Positions 1-8,948 of a stretch of 64,000 nucleotides of DNA are shown in pieces. Numbering within the stretch: position 1 is the first letter of the stretch; each line of letters opens with the position of its first letter. The notes under the pieces are model-generated. The model saw nothing but the letters and a program-made list of their open reading frames with translations, had not been told where the DNA came from and searched no databases. The DNA is from Paenibacillus sp. ACRRY. GTDB taxonomy: Bacteria; Bacillota; Bacilli; Paenibacillales; Paenibacillaceae. Position numbers and translations under genes: made by a program. The DNA lies in the NCBI RefSeq assembly GCF_022346995.1, contig NZ_JAKRNM010000003.1, forward strand, positions 248,001-312,000. The letters run 5' to 3'.

Positions 1-1800
1 CCGGGCGAGAAGCCGAAGGACTTCAAAGGTACGCTGCGGCGGCTGATCCAGTATCTCCAGCCACACCGATATCGTCTGCTTGGTGTACTTGTCGCAGCGA
101 TTCTCAGTACCGTGTTCAGCATTATCAGCCCGAAAGTTATGGCTGAAGGAACCGATATACTGAGCCAAGGCGCCATTGCCATTCTGCAGGGCATACAGGG
201 CGCGGGTATTGATTTTCCCGCATTAATGAAAGTGTTGTATCTGCTCTTGGGATTGTACCTGTTCAGTGCAGCATTTATGTATATTCAGCAATATTTAATG
301 GCTGGCGTTGCTCAGCGAGTGGTTTATGACATGCGTGAGCAGATCAGCGCCAAAGTGGGGCGGCTGCCACTGAAATATTTTGACTCCCGCACCCACGGGG
401 AGACACTTAGCCGGGCGACCAATGATGTGGACAACATCAGTAATACGCTTCAGCAGAGTTTGGCACAGTTTATTACTTCTGTCGTAACTATTGTCGGCGT
501 AATAATCATGATGCTGACGATTAGTCCATGGATGACGCTGATCACCATTTTGACGCTTCCACTAAGTGTAATTGTTGTAATGTTGGTAGCATCCCGTTCG
601 CAAAAACATTTTGCCGGTCAGCAGAAATCACTGGGTGAGCTGAACGGACATGTCGAGGAGATGTACACCGGACACAAGGTCGTAAAAGCATTTGGACGCG
701 AAGAACAATCGGTACAGCAATTTGAGAAAGTCAATGAAGAGCTGTATGAATCGGGCTGGAAAGCCCAATTTATCTCAGGGATCATCATGCCGCTTATGAG
801 TTTTGTGGGTAACCTGGGTTATGTTCTGATCTGTGTGGTTGGCGGGATCTTTGTTACACGCGGCGCTATCTCAATCGGGGATATTCTGGCGTTCACGCAG
901 TACTCTCGTCAATTTACACAGCCGATTAATCAGATTGCAAATATCTCCAATATTATTCAGTCCACTATCGCTTCGGCGGAGCGGGTGTTCGAACTGCTGG
1001 ATGAAGAGGAAGAAGTTCCTGAGTCAAACCAGCCTCTGCAATTACAGCAGCCCGTAGGAGCGGTTGCGTTCCAAGGCGTTAATTTTGGATATAAACCGGA
1101 TGAACTGCTTATCAAAAATATGAACATCGATGTTAAGCCGGGTCAAACCGTAGCCATCGTAGGACCAACCGGCGCAGGTAAGACGACACTGATCAACCTG
1201 TTGATGCGTTTCTACGAAATTCAGGATGGAAAAATCACGATTGATGGTATCGATATCCGGGACATGGAGCGCGGCAAGCTGCGCAGTCTGTTCGGGATGG
1301 TGCTTCAGGATACATGGCTGTTTAACGGAAGCATTCGGGACAACATCGCGTATGGACGTGAGGGTGCAACCGAAGCAGAAGTGGTTAAGGCAGCAGATGC
1401 AGCCCATGCCGATCACTTTATCCGTACGTTGCCGGATGGCTATGATACCGTGCTGAACGAAGAAGCATCGAATATCTCTCAGGGACAGAAACAGCTGCTC
1501 ACGATTGCAAGAGCCATCTTGGCGAACCCTTCCATTCTTATTCTGGATGAAGCAACGAGCAGCGTGGATACCCGTACCGAAGTATTTATTCAGAAAGCAA
1601 TGAATGATCTGATGAAGGATCGCACCAGCTTCGTCATTGCTCACCGCTTGTCTACCATTCGCGGGGCGGATCTCATCCTTGTCATGGATCACGGTAATGT
1701 GATCGAACAGGGTAATCATGAGGAATTGATGGCCCAGCAAGGATTCTATGCCGATCTGTACAACAGCCAGTTTGCAGAGCAGCAGCCTCAGGCGATCTAA
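1..1800 (+). CDS. ABC exporter, fused membrane and ATPase domains (5' partial)
   Basis: The frame is open from base 1, so the gene starts upstream of the window; 599 residues are visible. It is an ABC half-exporter of the MsbA/YfiC type: a six-helix membrane domain in roughly the first 330 residues, then the nucleotide-binding domain. Walker A reads GPTGAGKTT, the signature is ISQGQ rather than LSGGQ, and Walker B reads ILILDEATSSVD, followed by the H-loop in IAHRLSTI. Such proteins act as homo- or heterodimers that export lipids, peptides or drugs through the cytoplasmic membrane. In Firmicutes they often come as adjacent pairs, and a partner could lie just upstream, out of view. The substrate cannot be told from sequence. 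A strong terminator follows at once. Confidence 0.93.
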   Translation, partial: PGEKPKDFKGTLRRLIQYLQPHRYRLLGVLVAAILSTVFSIISPKVMAEGTDILSQGAIAILQGIQGAGIDFPALMKVLYLLLGLYLFSAAFMYIQQYLMAGVAQRVVYDMREQISAKVGRLPLKYFDSRTHGETLSRATNDVDNISNTLQQSLAQFITSVVTIVGVIIMMLTISPWMTLITILTLPLSVIVVMLVASRSQKHFAGQQKSLGELNGHVEEMYTGHKVVKAFGREEQSVQQFEKVNEELYESGWKAQFISGIIMPLMSFVGNLGYVLICVVGGIFVTRGAISIGDILAFTQYSRQFTQPINQIANISNIIQSTIASAERVFELLDEEEEVPESNQPLQLQQPVGAVAFQGVNFGYKPDELLIKNMNIDVKPGQTVAIVGPTGAGKTTLINLLMRFYEIQDGKITIDGIDIRDMERGKLRSLFGMVLQDTWLFNGSIRDNIAYGREGATEAEVVKAADAAHADHFIRTLPDGYDTVLNEEASNISQGQKQLLTIARAILANPSILILDEATSSVDTRTEVFIQKAMNDLMKDRTSFVIAHRLSTIRGADLILVMDHGNVIEQGNHEELMAQQGFYADLYNSQFAEQQPQAI

Positions 1801-1824
1801 CTGAACCGATGCGTAGAATGATAA

Positions 1825-1863
1825 AAATAAGCCAGACTCCCCTGTTGGGAGCCTGGCTTATTT
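1825..1863. terminator. Bidirectional intrinsic terminator
   Basis: A stem of about 16 bp (AAATAAGCCAG and CTCCC arms, one mismatch) has A-tract and T-tract on its two sides. It can end both the exporter gene and the converging DUF697-like gene. Confidence 0.85.
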
Positions 1864-1901
1864 GTTGTGTGGTATCCTTTTTGCCGCAAAGTTGAAATGA
1901 A

Positions 1902-2495
1902 TTACTTGTCTTTGGATTCCACCACAGCTGTACGATCTGCTTCATCACGGAAATCGACCTTCTCTTCGGGCTCTGCATCCGTGTTCGCTTCTTGAAGAGC
2001 TGACGGGGCGGGTTCGCCCGGAATTTGCTCACGCTGTTCGAGCATGCGTTTCACGACCTCATAACAGTCATCGACATGTTTGTTACCCACATAACGCATG
2101 GCTGTGAAGCTGAGAGCGGCGGCTAGACCTTGGCCTGCAAGTGGAACGAACTTGGCAACGGATTTGGTGGCTACGCGTACTCCGACCCGTTTCAATACCT
2201 GAACGACAAGTTCCTTCGTTACCATGCGGCCGATAACTTTGCTTCCGATGGACATGACGAATCCGTAAATCATGGATTTGGTCTCGGGGTCCATGCCGTC
2301 GAGCTGTTTTTGCGACAATCCGAATTTATTGTTAATGGCAGGCAATAGCTGCATAAGCATCCCCACATCAGCCAGTACGTCTGTACCAGGTAAAGGGACA
2401 AGTGTAGTACCAGCAGAGGCGGTTGCTCTCTTGCGGACCATCGTACGGCATTGCTTGCGGACTTGCTCCAATTGTTCCAACGTTGCCGGAATCAT
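1902..2495 (-). CDS. Alpha-helical membrane-associated protein, DUF697-like
   Basis: A 197-residue protein. The start is the ATG at 2495 because GGAGGG lies 7 nt upstream; a longer frame exists but has no ribosome site. The N-terminal third carries a PLPGTD segment followed by hydrophobic helices. This recalls DUF697/EcsC-like proteins, where a P-x-P-G-x-D turn precedes membrane-associated helices. A second amphipathic stretch (Gly/Ala/Val-rich, about residues 95-130) follows. The last 40 residues are acidic and low in complexity (Glu, Asp, Ala, Pro), probably disordered. The gene stands alone, convergent with the exporter and divergent from the serpin gene. No function is assigned; the family call is by motif resemblance only. 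Confidence 0.6.
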   Translation of the reverse strand: MIPATLEQLEQVRKQCRTMVRKRATASAGTTLVPLPGTDVLADVGMLMQLLPAINNKFGLSQKQLDGMDPETKSMIYGFVMSIGSKVIGRMVTKELVVQVLKRVGVRVATKSVAKFVPLAGQGLAAALSFTAMRYVGNKHVDDCYEVVKRMLEQREQIPGEPAPSALQEANTDAEPEEKVDFRDEADRTAVVESKDK

Positions 2496-2683
2496 AGGGA
2501 ATCCCTCCATTCGTATATGGTATAGATATAACCGATTTAGCTCCTTTTGAATGGCGTTGCCCCCGCGGGGCTGAATATTGAGTGTGAAGTAACCTTTTCT
2601 CTCTATCATGCGTTTAGTAAAAAAAGGAAAAAACTCAATTGCCATGGACGATTTCTATTTATTACGGATGTGAGGGGATTTTG

Positions 2684-3985
2684 ATGCATGCACGGTTTTA
2701 TTTACACCTGTTATTATGTTGTGTGTGTTGGCTGTTCATTACAAGCTGTTCAGAACAGGAGGGGAAGAACAAGATGGAATCCAGTTCGAATCAGGAATTA
2801 TCTGCTGATAAACGGAACGCACTTCTGAAGAAGATCGAGCCGAAACAGATAGAGGCGATGAACAGATTGGGGATGCAGCTGATCAGAGAGCTTGGAGCGC
2901 AGGAGGCATCGAGTGGTAAGAATCTGTTAATCTCTCCTTATAGTATTTCAGTGGGGATGGGCATGGCATACCTCGGCAGTGAGGGAGAAACAAGGCGGGA
3001 AATGGCAGAAGCGATGGGTTGGTCAGGACGGGATGATGGGCAATTAAACACTACGGAAGCAGCACTGTATCAATTATTGACGCATCCTGGCTCTGAAATA
3101 GAGATCGAAATTGCCAATGCTGTGTGGATTAAGAACGGGGTCACGGTAGAAGATGAGTATCAGGCTAACTTACAGCAAGCATTTGAAGCCGAAATCGGGC
3201 CATTGCATGTACAACCCGAACACGCCAAAGATGAAATTAATCGTTGGGTGGAAGAGCATACTCGTGGCAGGATCCCTCAATTGATGCAGGAATCACCTGC
3301 AGTGGAAACGCTCATGATTTTGGTGAATGCCATAGCCTTTGACGGCAACTGGACGAACGAATTTCAACCTGAGTATACAAGAGATGGCGATTTCCGGCTT
3401 GCAAATGGAAGCACGATGTCTGTGCCGATGATGCATCAGTCGAAGCAATTCCATTACACGGAAAATGAGGATTGGCAGGCCATTCGTCTTCCCTATGGGG
3501 ATGGACAAATGTATATGCTGGTTGTATTGCCCCGGGAAGGTCAAACGCTAGAAGAAATCCAGCAGCAGCTGGAGGATCATCCCCAGAAGCTGAATGAAAC
3601 ATCTGACTTCAGGTTGGTAGATTTGTCTTTGCCCCGTTTTCGAGCCGAGTATGGAATTCATTTAAAAGAAGCCATGCAGCAGCTTGGTATGGAGAAGGCC
3701 TTTGATCCGTATACTGCTGATTTTACAAAAATGATCCCGCGTGGACCGGACTGGCAAGCCTATATTGGCCAAATCATCCACCGAGCTGTGATGGAAGTGA
3801 GGGAGCAAGGAACCGTAGCGGCTGCTTCTACACTCTTGGATATGAGAGCAGGGAGTGCTCCACCTACGGATCGTGTCAAGATGGAGGTTAATCGTCCATT
3901 CATGGTTGCTGTGGTGGATGATTCAACTGGAGCATGGGTTTTCGCTGGAGTCATTCAGCAACCTGAACAGGTCGCTTCCCATTGA
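2684..3985 (+). CDS. Lipoprotein serpin (serine protease inhibitor)
   Basis: A 433-residue serpin. The ATG at 2684 is preferred over an upstream TTG because GAGGGG lies 7-8 nt before it and it gives a clean lipoprotein signal: hydrophobic core, then ITSC with lipidated Cys22. The serpin fold runs from about residue 70 to the end, with typical NLLISPYSIS and FDGNW segments and the terminal VNRPF and VFAGVI strands. The hinge EVREQGTVAAAST (from about residue 371) has the small-residue pattern of inhibitory serpins. The reactive loop continues to about residue 397, and its P1 residue cannot be fixed by eye. It is probably anchored on the outer face of the membrane, trapping a secreted or foreign protease. 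The gene is isolated, and no protease lies beside it. Confidence 0.93.
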   Translation: MHARFYLHLLLCCVCWLFITSCSEQEGKNKMESSSNQELSADKRNALLKKIEPKQIEAMNRLGMQLIRELGAQEASSGKNLLISPYSISVGMGMAYLGSEGETRREMAEAMGWSGRDDGQLNTTEAALYQLLTHPGSEIEIEIANAVWIKNGVTVEDEYQANLQQAFEAEIGPLHVQPEHAKDEINRWVEEHTRGRIPQLMQESPAVETLMILVNAIAFDGNWTNEFQPEYTRDGDFRLANGSTMSVPMMHQSKQFHYTENEDWQAIRLPYGDGQMYMLVVLPREGQTLEEIQQQLEDHPQKLNETSDFRLVDLSLPRFRAEYGIHLKEAMQQLGMEKAFDPYTADFTKMIPRGPDWQAYIGQIIHRAVMEVREQGTVAAASTLLDMRAGSAPPTDRVKMEVNRPFMVAVVDDSTGAWVFAGVIQQPEQVASH

Positions 3986-4043
3986 CCTGCTTCAACCTTG
4001 AAGGCTAAAGGGTAAACAAGCATTAGAATGGAGGAAGAGAGCG

Positions 4044-4940
4044 ATGACATTTAACAAAGCGTTGTTAATTCATCACAATCATGCCGGAAAAGCGAATCGT
4101 GCAGATGCTGTAGGTACTGCAACCGGGGTGCTAGCGCCTGCTGTTCGTGAGCTTGTTATTGTACGCACCGAGGAACCTGGAGAGGGAGAAGCCTTGTGCC
4201 GGGATCGCGGGGAACAGTTCGATGTCGTTTTTATTTTGGGCGGAGACGGTACGGTGCATGAATGCGTGAATGGACTGGCGAGTCTGCAGAACCCGCCGCT
4301 TATCGGGATTTTGCCTGGGGGGACCTGTAATGATTTTGCACGTTCTCTCGGATTGTCACCAGATGTGGAGGCTGCGGCACGTCAGCTGCTTGAGGGTCAT
4401 GCTGTTTCGATCGACATTGGACGGGCCAATGATCGGGTATTCACGAACTTTTTTGGCATTGGATTAATCAGTGATACATCGCAGAATGTTAACTCCAACC
4501 TGAAGGGTACACTGGGTAAGCTGAGCTATTTCATCAGCACATTGCAGACCATTAGTAATACCGAGCCTTTTCATTACCGGATGGAGGCTGATGGCAAAAC
4601 GATGGAAGGTGAGGCCGTCATGATCTACGCGGCGAACGGACGGTTTCTTGGAACGAATTCACTTCCATTTGCCCCAGATGCGCTGCAAGACGGTGAACTG
4701 GATATCCTCATTATTCATGAGACGGGCATTCCGCTACTGCGAGAGATCCTGGCGCACAAACCAGAGGGAGAGTGGCAGCCTCAGAATGAAAGCATCAGTT
4801 ACTTCAAGGCGTCGACCCTGCTGCTGGAAACGGATGCTCCCATGCCCGCTGATACGGATGGTGAATTGTACATGAAGACACCCGCCGAGCTGTCGGTGCT
4901 GGCGGGTCATCTGACTTTTTTGACCGGGGATGTGTACTAA
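4044..4940 (+). CDS. Diacylglycerol/lipid kinase, YegS/BmrU type
   Basis: A 298-residue member of the diacylglycerol kinase catalytic family. The nucleotide-binding GGDGT motif is at residues 66-70, followed by GILPGGTCNDFAR near residue 90, the second conserved block. The C-terminal beta-rich domain contains the typical DGELDILI segment. The reaction is ATP-dependent phosphorylation of a lipid head group, probably diacylglycerol, at the inner face of the membrane. Whether this protein is the essential DgkB-type enzyme or a side paralogue such as BmrU cannot be decided here. The ribosome site GGAGGAAG lies 8 nt before the ATG. The gene starts 58 bp after the serpin stop with no terminator between, so the two may be co-transcribed. 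Confidence 0.88.
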   Translation: MTFNKALLIHHNHAGKANRADAVGTATGVLAPAVRELVIVRTEEPGEGEALCRDRGEQFDVVFILGGDGTVHECVNGLASLQNPPLIGILPGGTCNDFARSLGLSPDVEAAARQLLEGHAVSIDIGRANDRVFTNFFGIGLISDTSQNVNSNLKGTLGKLSYFISTLQTISNTEPFHYRMEADGKTMEGEAVMIYAANGRFLGTNSLPFAPDALQDGELDILIIHETGIPLLREILAHKPEGEWQPQNESISYFKASTLLLETDAPMPADTDGELYMKTPAELSVLAGHLTFLTGDVY

Positions 4941-4960
4941 GCACTTCTCCGGTTTCTTTT
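4923..4960 (+). terminator. Intrinsic terminator overlapping the lipid-kinase stop codon
   Basis: ACCGG/CCGGT arms with an inner GTG/CAC pair flank the TAA stop and are followed by TTTCTTTTT. The hairpin uses the last codons of the gene. Confidence 0.65.
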
Positions 4961-4968
4961 TATATAAA

Positions 4969-5571
4969 TTACCCTTGCCCTGCAGGGCCTACCATCTGAC
5001 CTGCGGCATGCCGCTCACGGAATTCATGCTCCAACATACTCATGAGAATGGCATCATGATATTGATGGTTGTAGTACAGTGCATCTCTTCGCGTACCTTC
5101 GCGCTGGAAGCCCAGCCTCTCATAGGTACGAATGGCTCTCTCATTGAAGGCATACACCTCAAGTTCGATTCGATGCAGGTTACAAATACCGAAGCCGTAA
5201 TCAAGCATCAACAGCAACGCTTCGCTACCATAGCCCTTGCCTTGGTGCTCCGCATGATCGATCCCTATTCGCAGGTGTGCGCTGCGGTTCTTGGCATGCA
5301 TATCCATGAGAACAACCTCGCCGATGAGCTGATCATTTTCCTGTAAGGAGATGAGCAGCATAAGCCGGGAGTCGTCCTGACCTGCGTTTTCAACAAAGCG
5401 TTCCACTTGCGTGCGGGTGAAGCTGTTCTGTGTTCCTGTAAGTCTTCGCATCTCAGGGTCAAACAGACCCGGAAAGTAGTCATCGACATCCGTCGTCTCG
5501 AACGGACGAAGATAGATGCGTTCTGTCTCCAACAGACGGGGGACACGTGGGGATGGTGTTGATTGGGACAT
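4969..5571 (-). CDS. GNAT-family N-acetyltransferase (RimJ/RimL-like)
   Basis: A 200-residue GNAT acetyltransferase. The N-terminal block (ETERIYLRPF...DVDDYF) is typical of the RimJ/RimL/SpeG-like subgroup. The acetyl-CoA pyrophosphate loop is seen as HQGKGYGSEAL (about residues 129-139), followed by the NERAIRTYERLGF block. It transfers acetyl from acetyl-CoA to an amine on a protein N-terminus or small molecule; the acceptor is unknown. AGGAGG lies 9 nt before the ATG. It lies 115 bp downstream of the TetR gene on the same strand, so co-transcription is possible. Confidence 0.88.
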   Translation of the reverse strand: MSQSTPSPRVPRLLETERIYLRPFETTDVDDYFPGLFDPEMRRLTGTQNSFTRTQVERFVENAGQDDSRLMLLISLQENDQLIGEVVLMDMHAKNRSAHLRIGIDHAEHQGKGYGSEALLLMLDYGFGICNLHRIELEVYAFNERAIRTYERLGFQREGTRRDALYYNHQYHDAILMSMLEHEFRERHAAGQMVGPAGQG

Positions 5572-5686
5572 TCGTGATACCTCCTAAAATTCAAGCACTT
5601 CAGGATGACCTGAGGTCTTGCCTGTACACATGTAATTGGTTTGATCATTGAATCCTGACATGAGTATATCTCAAATAAAGTCTACT

Positions 5687-6310
5687 TCACTTTCGCTGAA
5701 CCGCTCCGTCCAGAAATAAGGAAACCAGCTCATGAGCCAAGTCTTCAATGCTTCCGTTCATGCTGCGCACATCCTCCCGGTTCGCGAGCATGAGCAGGGA
5801 CGTGAATGCTTGGGCGAGCAGCATAGGGCTCGCAGGGCGCAAATAACCGCTGTCCATCTCCCGCTTGAAGTGTGTGGCGAGAACATCGAAGATCTGGGTC
5901 TCGGCTTCACGGATCTGCGCAAGCTGGTCGGCATTGAGATACGATTCGGCTTCACGCATCATGGTTTCCGTGTCCACATGGGACTGCTGCATTTTGGCTG
6001 CAGCAACATTCTCCAGTCGCTGCTGCAAGGATCCGGGCTCTTCCAAACGAAGAGCCGTCTGCTGCTGGCCCATGGCCATCATACGCGTTATGGCGACAGT
6101 GAAGAGCTCCGGTTTGCTGGAAAAGTGATAATAAATAGACGCCTTGGTCACATGGCACAGTGAGGCAATCTGTTGAAGAGAGACGGGTTCATAACCATAT
6201 TCCATAAATAACTGCGAAGCAGTCATTAGTATCTTGGACTGGACTGATGTCTGATCGGTACCTGCTTTTGGTCTTCCTGGTGACCGGGAAGGCGAAGTTT
6301 TTTTAGTCAT
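5687..6310 (-). CDS. TetR/AcrR-family transcriptional regulator
   Basis: A 207-residue TetR-type repressor. The helix-turn-helix lies at about residues 25-70 (ILMTASQLFMEYGY...ISLCHVTKASIYYHF pattern), and the rest is the helical ligand-binding and dimer domain. The first 20 residues are basic and Ser/Pro-rich. The gene is divergent from an MMPL transporter across a 175-bp AT-rich spacer. That is the usual layout of a local repressor that controls its efflux pump and itself. Repression of the pump is inferred from position; I found no clear palindromic operator in the spacer. Confidence 0.9.
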   Translation of the reverse strand: MTKKTSPSRSPGRPKAGTDQTSVQSKILMTASQLFMEYGYEPVSLQQIASLCHVTKASIYYHFSSKPELFTVAITRMMAMGQQQTALRLEEPGSLQQRLENVAAAKMQQSHVDTETMMREAESYLNADQLAQIREAETQIFDVLATHFKREMDSGYLRPASPMLLAQAFTSLLMLANREDVRSMNGSIEDLAHELVSLFLDGAVQRK

Positions 6311-6367
6311 GCGGCATACCTCTTTACATAAAAATTATCTTGGCATAAAGTGTTCAAAAAATTAGTA

Positions 6368-6397
6368 TTGCAAAATTAACCTTACGGTATATATAAT
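6368..6397 (+). promoter_or_regulatory. Promoter for the MMPL transporter gene
   Basis: TTGCAA (6368-6373) and a perfect TATAAT (6392-6397) are 18 bp apart, about 90 bp before the ATG, in the spacer shared with the divergent tetR-type gene. Confidence 0.6.
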
Positions 6398-6485
6398 TAA
6401 CTCGATTATACTATGACCCGTGGTTCATTTCTACAATTCATATACAATACGGTTTCATAGAAACAGAACAGGAGATGAAGAAACG

Positions 6486-8717
6486 ATGCAAGAAAGATCG
6501 GGCTACGGCCGCTGGGTTGCGGGCAAACGAACCAAATGGATTACACTGTTAGTATGGATTATTATTGCGGTTGTACTCGGCGTGGTATGGCCAGCCGTAG
6601 GCGAGCGCGAGACGAATAACGCACAAGACCTCAGTGATTCCAAGCCGTCAGTACAGGCAGCTGCGATTGCTCAAAGGGAGTTTCCAGGTGGGGAAGGTCT
6701 CCCTGCATTAATTGTGTGGCATCAAGCTGGCGGGCTGACGGACCAGCAGATCGAACAGATTCAGGGGCTGACCGAGCGGCTGGATCAGGATCCGGTAGAG
6801 CAGCAGCAAGCAGTTGTGCCATTGTATCAATTGCCGCCACAGGCGATTCAAGGCCAGCTGTCGGAAGACGGAAGTACGCTGGTTATGCCGCTTTTCTTCA
6901 ATGAAGGAGCAGACTCTGAACAATTGAAGGAAGGCATTGAAGCGGTCGAGCAGAAAACGGAGGACATCTTTGGCTCCAATCCGTTTGATGTCGCTATAGA
7001 TGATGCCAATGCATTAACTGCACGGGTCACCGGACCTGTAGGTATATCCATTGATGCGAGCGGACTATTCGCATCGGCCGACGTGTCCCTGTTGATCGCA
7101 ACGGTGGTACTGGTTCTGGTACTCCTGCTGCTAATCTACCGTTCTCCGGTACTGGCGATCATCCCCATTATTGCGGTTGGTTTCGCCTACATGGTCACGA
7201 GTCCGATACTCGGATTCATGGCGGATCAGGGCTGGATTACGGTTGATGCACAGTCCATCTCCATCATGACCGTATTATTGTTCGGTGCAGGTACGGACTA
7301 CTGCCTGTTCATGATCTCCAGATTCCGCCAGATTCTCTATCATGAGCCGGACAAAAAGAAGGCGTTGTTCCAGGCCATCACCGGATCATCTGGTGCGATC
7401 GCCATGAGTGGATTCACAGTCGTTGCAGCCTTGCTGGTGCTTCTGCTGGCTGAGTACGGTGCATATCACCGTTTTGCTGTTCCATTCAGTTTGTCCATTT
7501 TCATCATGTTTATTGCCAGCTTGACGCTGGTTCCGGCACTGCTTGCCATCTTCGGGCGGGGATCATTCTACCCGTTCGTACCGCGTACGCACGATATGGA
7601 AGTGGAGCGTGCCAAGAAAAAAGGCAAACCGGCTCCGGCTCCGCGCAAAATCAAGGAAAGCTGGATTGGTCGCACAGTCATCACCAAGCCATGGACTGTA
7701 CTGGTCATTACGCTGGTACTTCTCGGTGGACTAGCTGCCTTCTCCAGCCAGATCAAATTCACGTATGACCTGCTGTCTTCCTTCCCGGAAGATGTACCTT
7801 CACGTGAAGGATTTACGGTCATTGGGGAACAGTTTTCCGAAGGCGAATTGGCCCCAGCCAAGGTCATTATAGATGCAGAGGGCAAGGAAACCGATCTGAA
7901 GCAGCGTCTCGAAGCATTGGATTATGTAAGCAAGGTGGGTGAAGCTCAGCAGGGTGCTGAGAATGCCAACATCACCGCCTATGATGTCGAGTTTAACTTA
8001 AATCCATACTCCATGGAGGCTATGCAGCATATTCCGGATTTGCGGGCGACGGCTGAGCAGGCATTAACTGATGCAGGAATTACAGGTGTGGACAGTCACG
8101 TCTGGATTGATGGCCAAACTGCAGAGCAGTACGACATCGAAGTGGCCGGCGAGCGGGATGCGAGCATCATTATCCCTGTTGTCATCGGCATGATTACATT
8201 GCTGCTCTTGTTATACCTGCGCTCTGTGGTAGCTACGGCGTACCTGATCGCCACAGTGGTGCTCTCCTATTTCTCGGCTCTTGGACTCGGGTGGCTTATC
8301 ATCCATTATGGTATGGGTGCAGATGCAATTCAGGGTGCAATTCCGCTGTATTCATTCGTATTCCTGGTAGCACTCGGTGAGGACTATAACATCTTCATGA
8401 TCTCAAGTATCTGGCAGAAACGCAAAACGATGCCTTTACGCCAAGCGATCAAGGAAGGTGTAGGCGAGACAGGTTCTGTTATTACTTCGGCAGGTCTGAT
8501 TCTTGCAGGTACGTTTGCTGTACTGGCAACACTGCCTATTCAGGTACTGGTGCAGTTCGGAATTATTACGGCAGCGGGTGTTTTGCTCGATACATTCCTT
8601 GTTCGTCCATTCATGGTACCTGCCATTACAACCTTGTTGGGCAAATGGGCATTCTGGCCAGGCAAATACAAGCCTGTCGCCGAAGAAGCAAGAGAGAAGC
8701 AAACGACCTCCATGTAA
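6486..8717 (+). CDS. MMPL-family RND transporter (YdfJ-like)
   Basis: A 743-residue membrane transporter of the MMPL branch of the RND superfamily. The start is the ATG at 6486, with AGGAG 10-15 nt upstream. There is one N-terminal membrane segment, a soluble loop to about residue 190, a five- to six-helix block, a second soluble domain (about 410-530) and a second helix block. The internal duplication shows in the two GxGxDYCLFM / ALGEDYNIFM segments, which carry the membrane Asp residues expected for proton coupling. Such pumps export lipids or hydrophobic drugs with the proton gradient. Control by the divergent TetR gene is likely. The end is marked by a strong terminator. Confidence 0.93.
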   Translation: MQERSGYGRWVAGKRTKWITLLVWIIIAVVLGVVWPAVGERETNNAQDLSDSKPSVQAAAIAQREFPGGEGLPALIVWHQAGGLTDQQIEQIQGLTERLDQDPVEQQQAVVPLYQLPPQAIQGQLSEDGSTLVMPLFFNEGADSEQLKEGIEAVEQKTEDIFGSNPFDVAIDDANALTARVTGPVGISIDASGLFASADVSLLIATVVLVLVLLLLIYRSPVLAIIPIIAVGFAYMVTSPILGFMADQGWITVDAQSISIMTVLLFGAGTDYCLFMISRFRQILYHEPDKKKALFQAITGSSGAIAMSGFTVVAALLVLLLAEYGAYHRFAVPFSLSIFIMFIASLTLVPALLAIFGRGSFYPFVPRTHDMEVERAKKKGKPAPAPRKIKESWIGRTVITKPWTVLVITLVLLGGLAAFSSQIKFTYDLLSSFPEDVPSREGFTVIGEQFSEGELAPAKVIIDAEGKETDLKQRLEALDYVSKVGEAQQGAENANITAYDVEFNLNPYSMEAMQHIPDLRATAEQALTDAGITGVDSHVWIDGQTAEQYDIEVAGERDASIIIPVVIGMITLLLLLYLRSVVATAYLIATVVLSYFSALGLGWLIIHYGMGADAIQGAIPLYSFVFLVALGEDYNIFMISSIWQKRKTMPLRQAIKEGVGETGSVITSAGLILAGTFAVLATLPIQVLVQFGIITAAGVLLDTFLVRPFMVPAITTLLGKWAFWPGKYKPVAEEAREKQTTSM

Positions 8718-8783
8718 TTTGAAGTCGAATTCAGGTTGCTCGGTTCATGTTACTGCTTGATGAGCAGTGCATGGATCTAGAAG

Positions 8784-8821
8784 ATGCGGGCAGTGTGAAC
8801 AACAGCACTGCCCGCATTTTT
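8784..8821 (+). terminator. Intrinsic terminator after the MMPL gene
   Basis: A perfect 12-bp stem (ATGCGGGCAGTG and its complement) with a 10-nt loop and a T-run. Confidence 0.9.
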
Positions 8822-8948
8822 ATGGCAACTCTGAGGCGATGGTTTACGTATAACAGGGTTTTGGGACATAATAGAAGGAACGTTGGTCCAGGGGCTGACG
8901 GATGAAAGTACATCAATGGGACAACCAGGGGAAGGATGAAAGTAAGTA

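Noticed and set aside
1042..1740. Long antisense reading frame inside the ABC exporter gene
   Set aside because: It is a shadow of the exporter frame, without ribosome site or recognisable domains. The same holds for the antisense frames inside nrdD, GH3, MMPL and the Pot genes.
5592..5612. Terminator between the TetR and GNAT genes
   Set aside because: The CAGG/CCTG hairpin is short and imperfect, with no T-run on the minus strand, so read-through is more likely.
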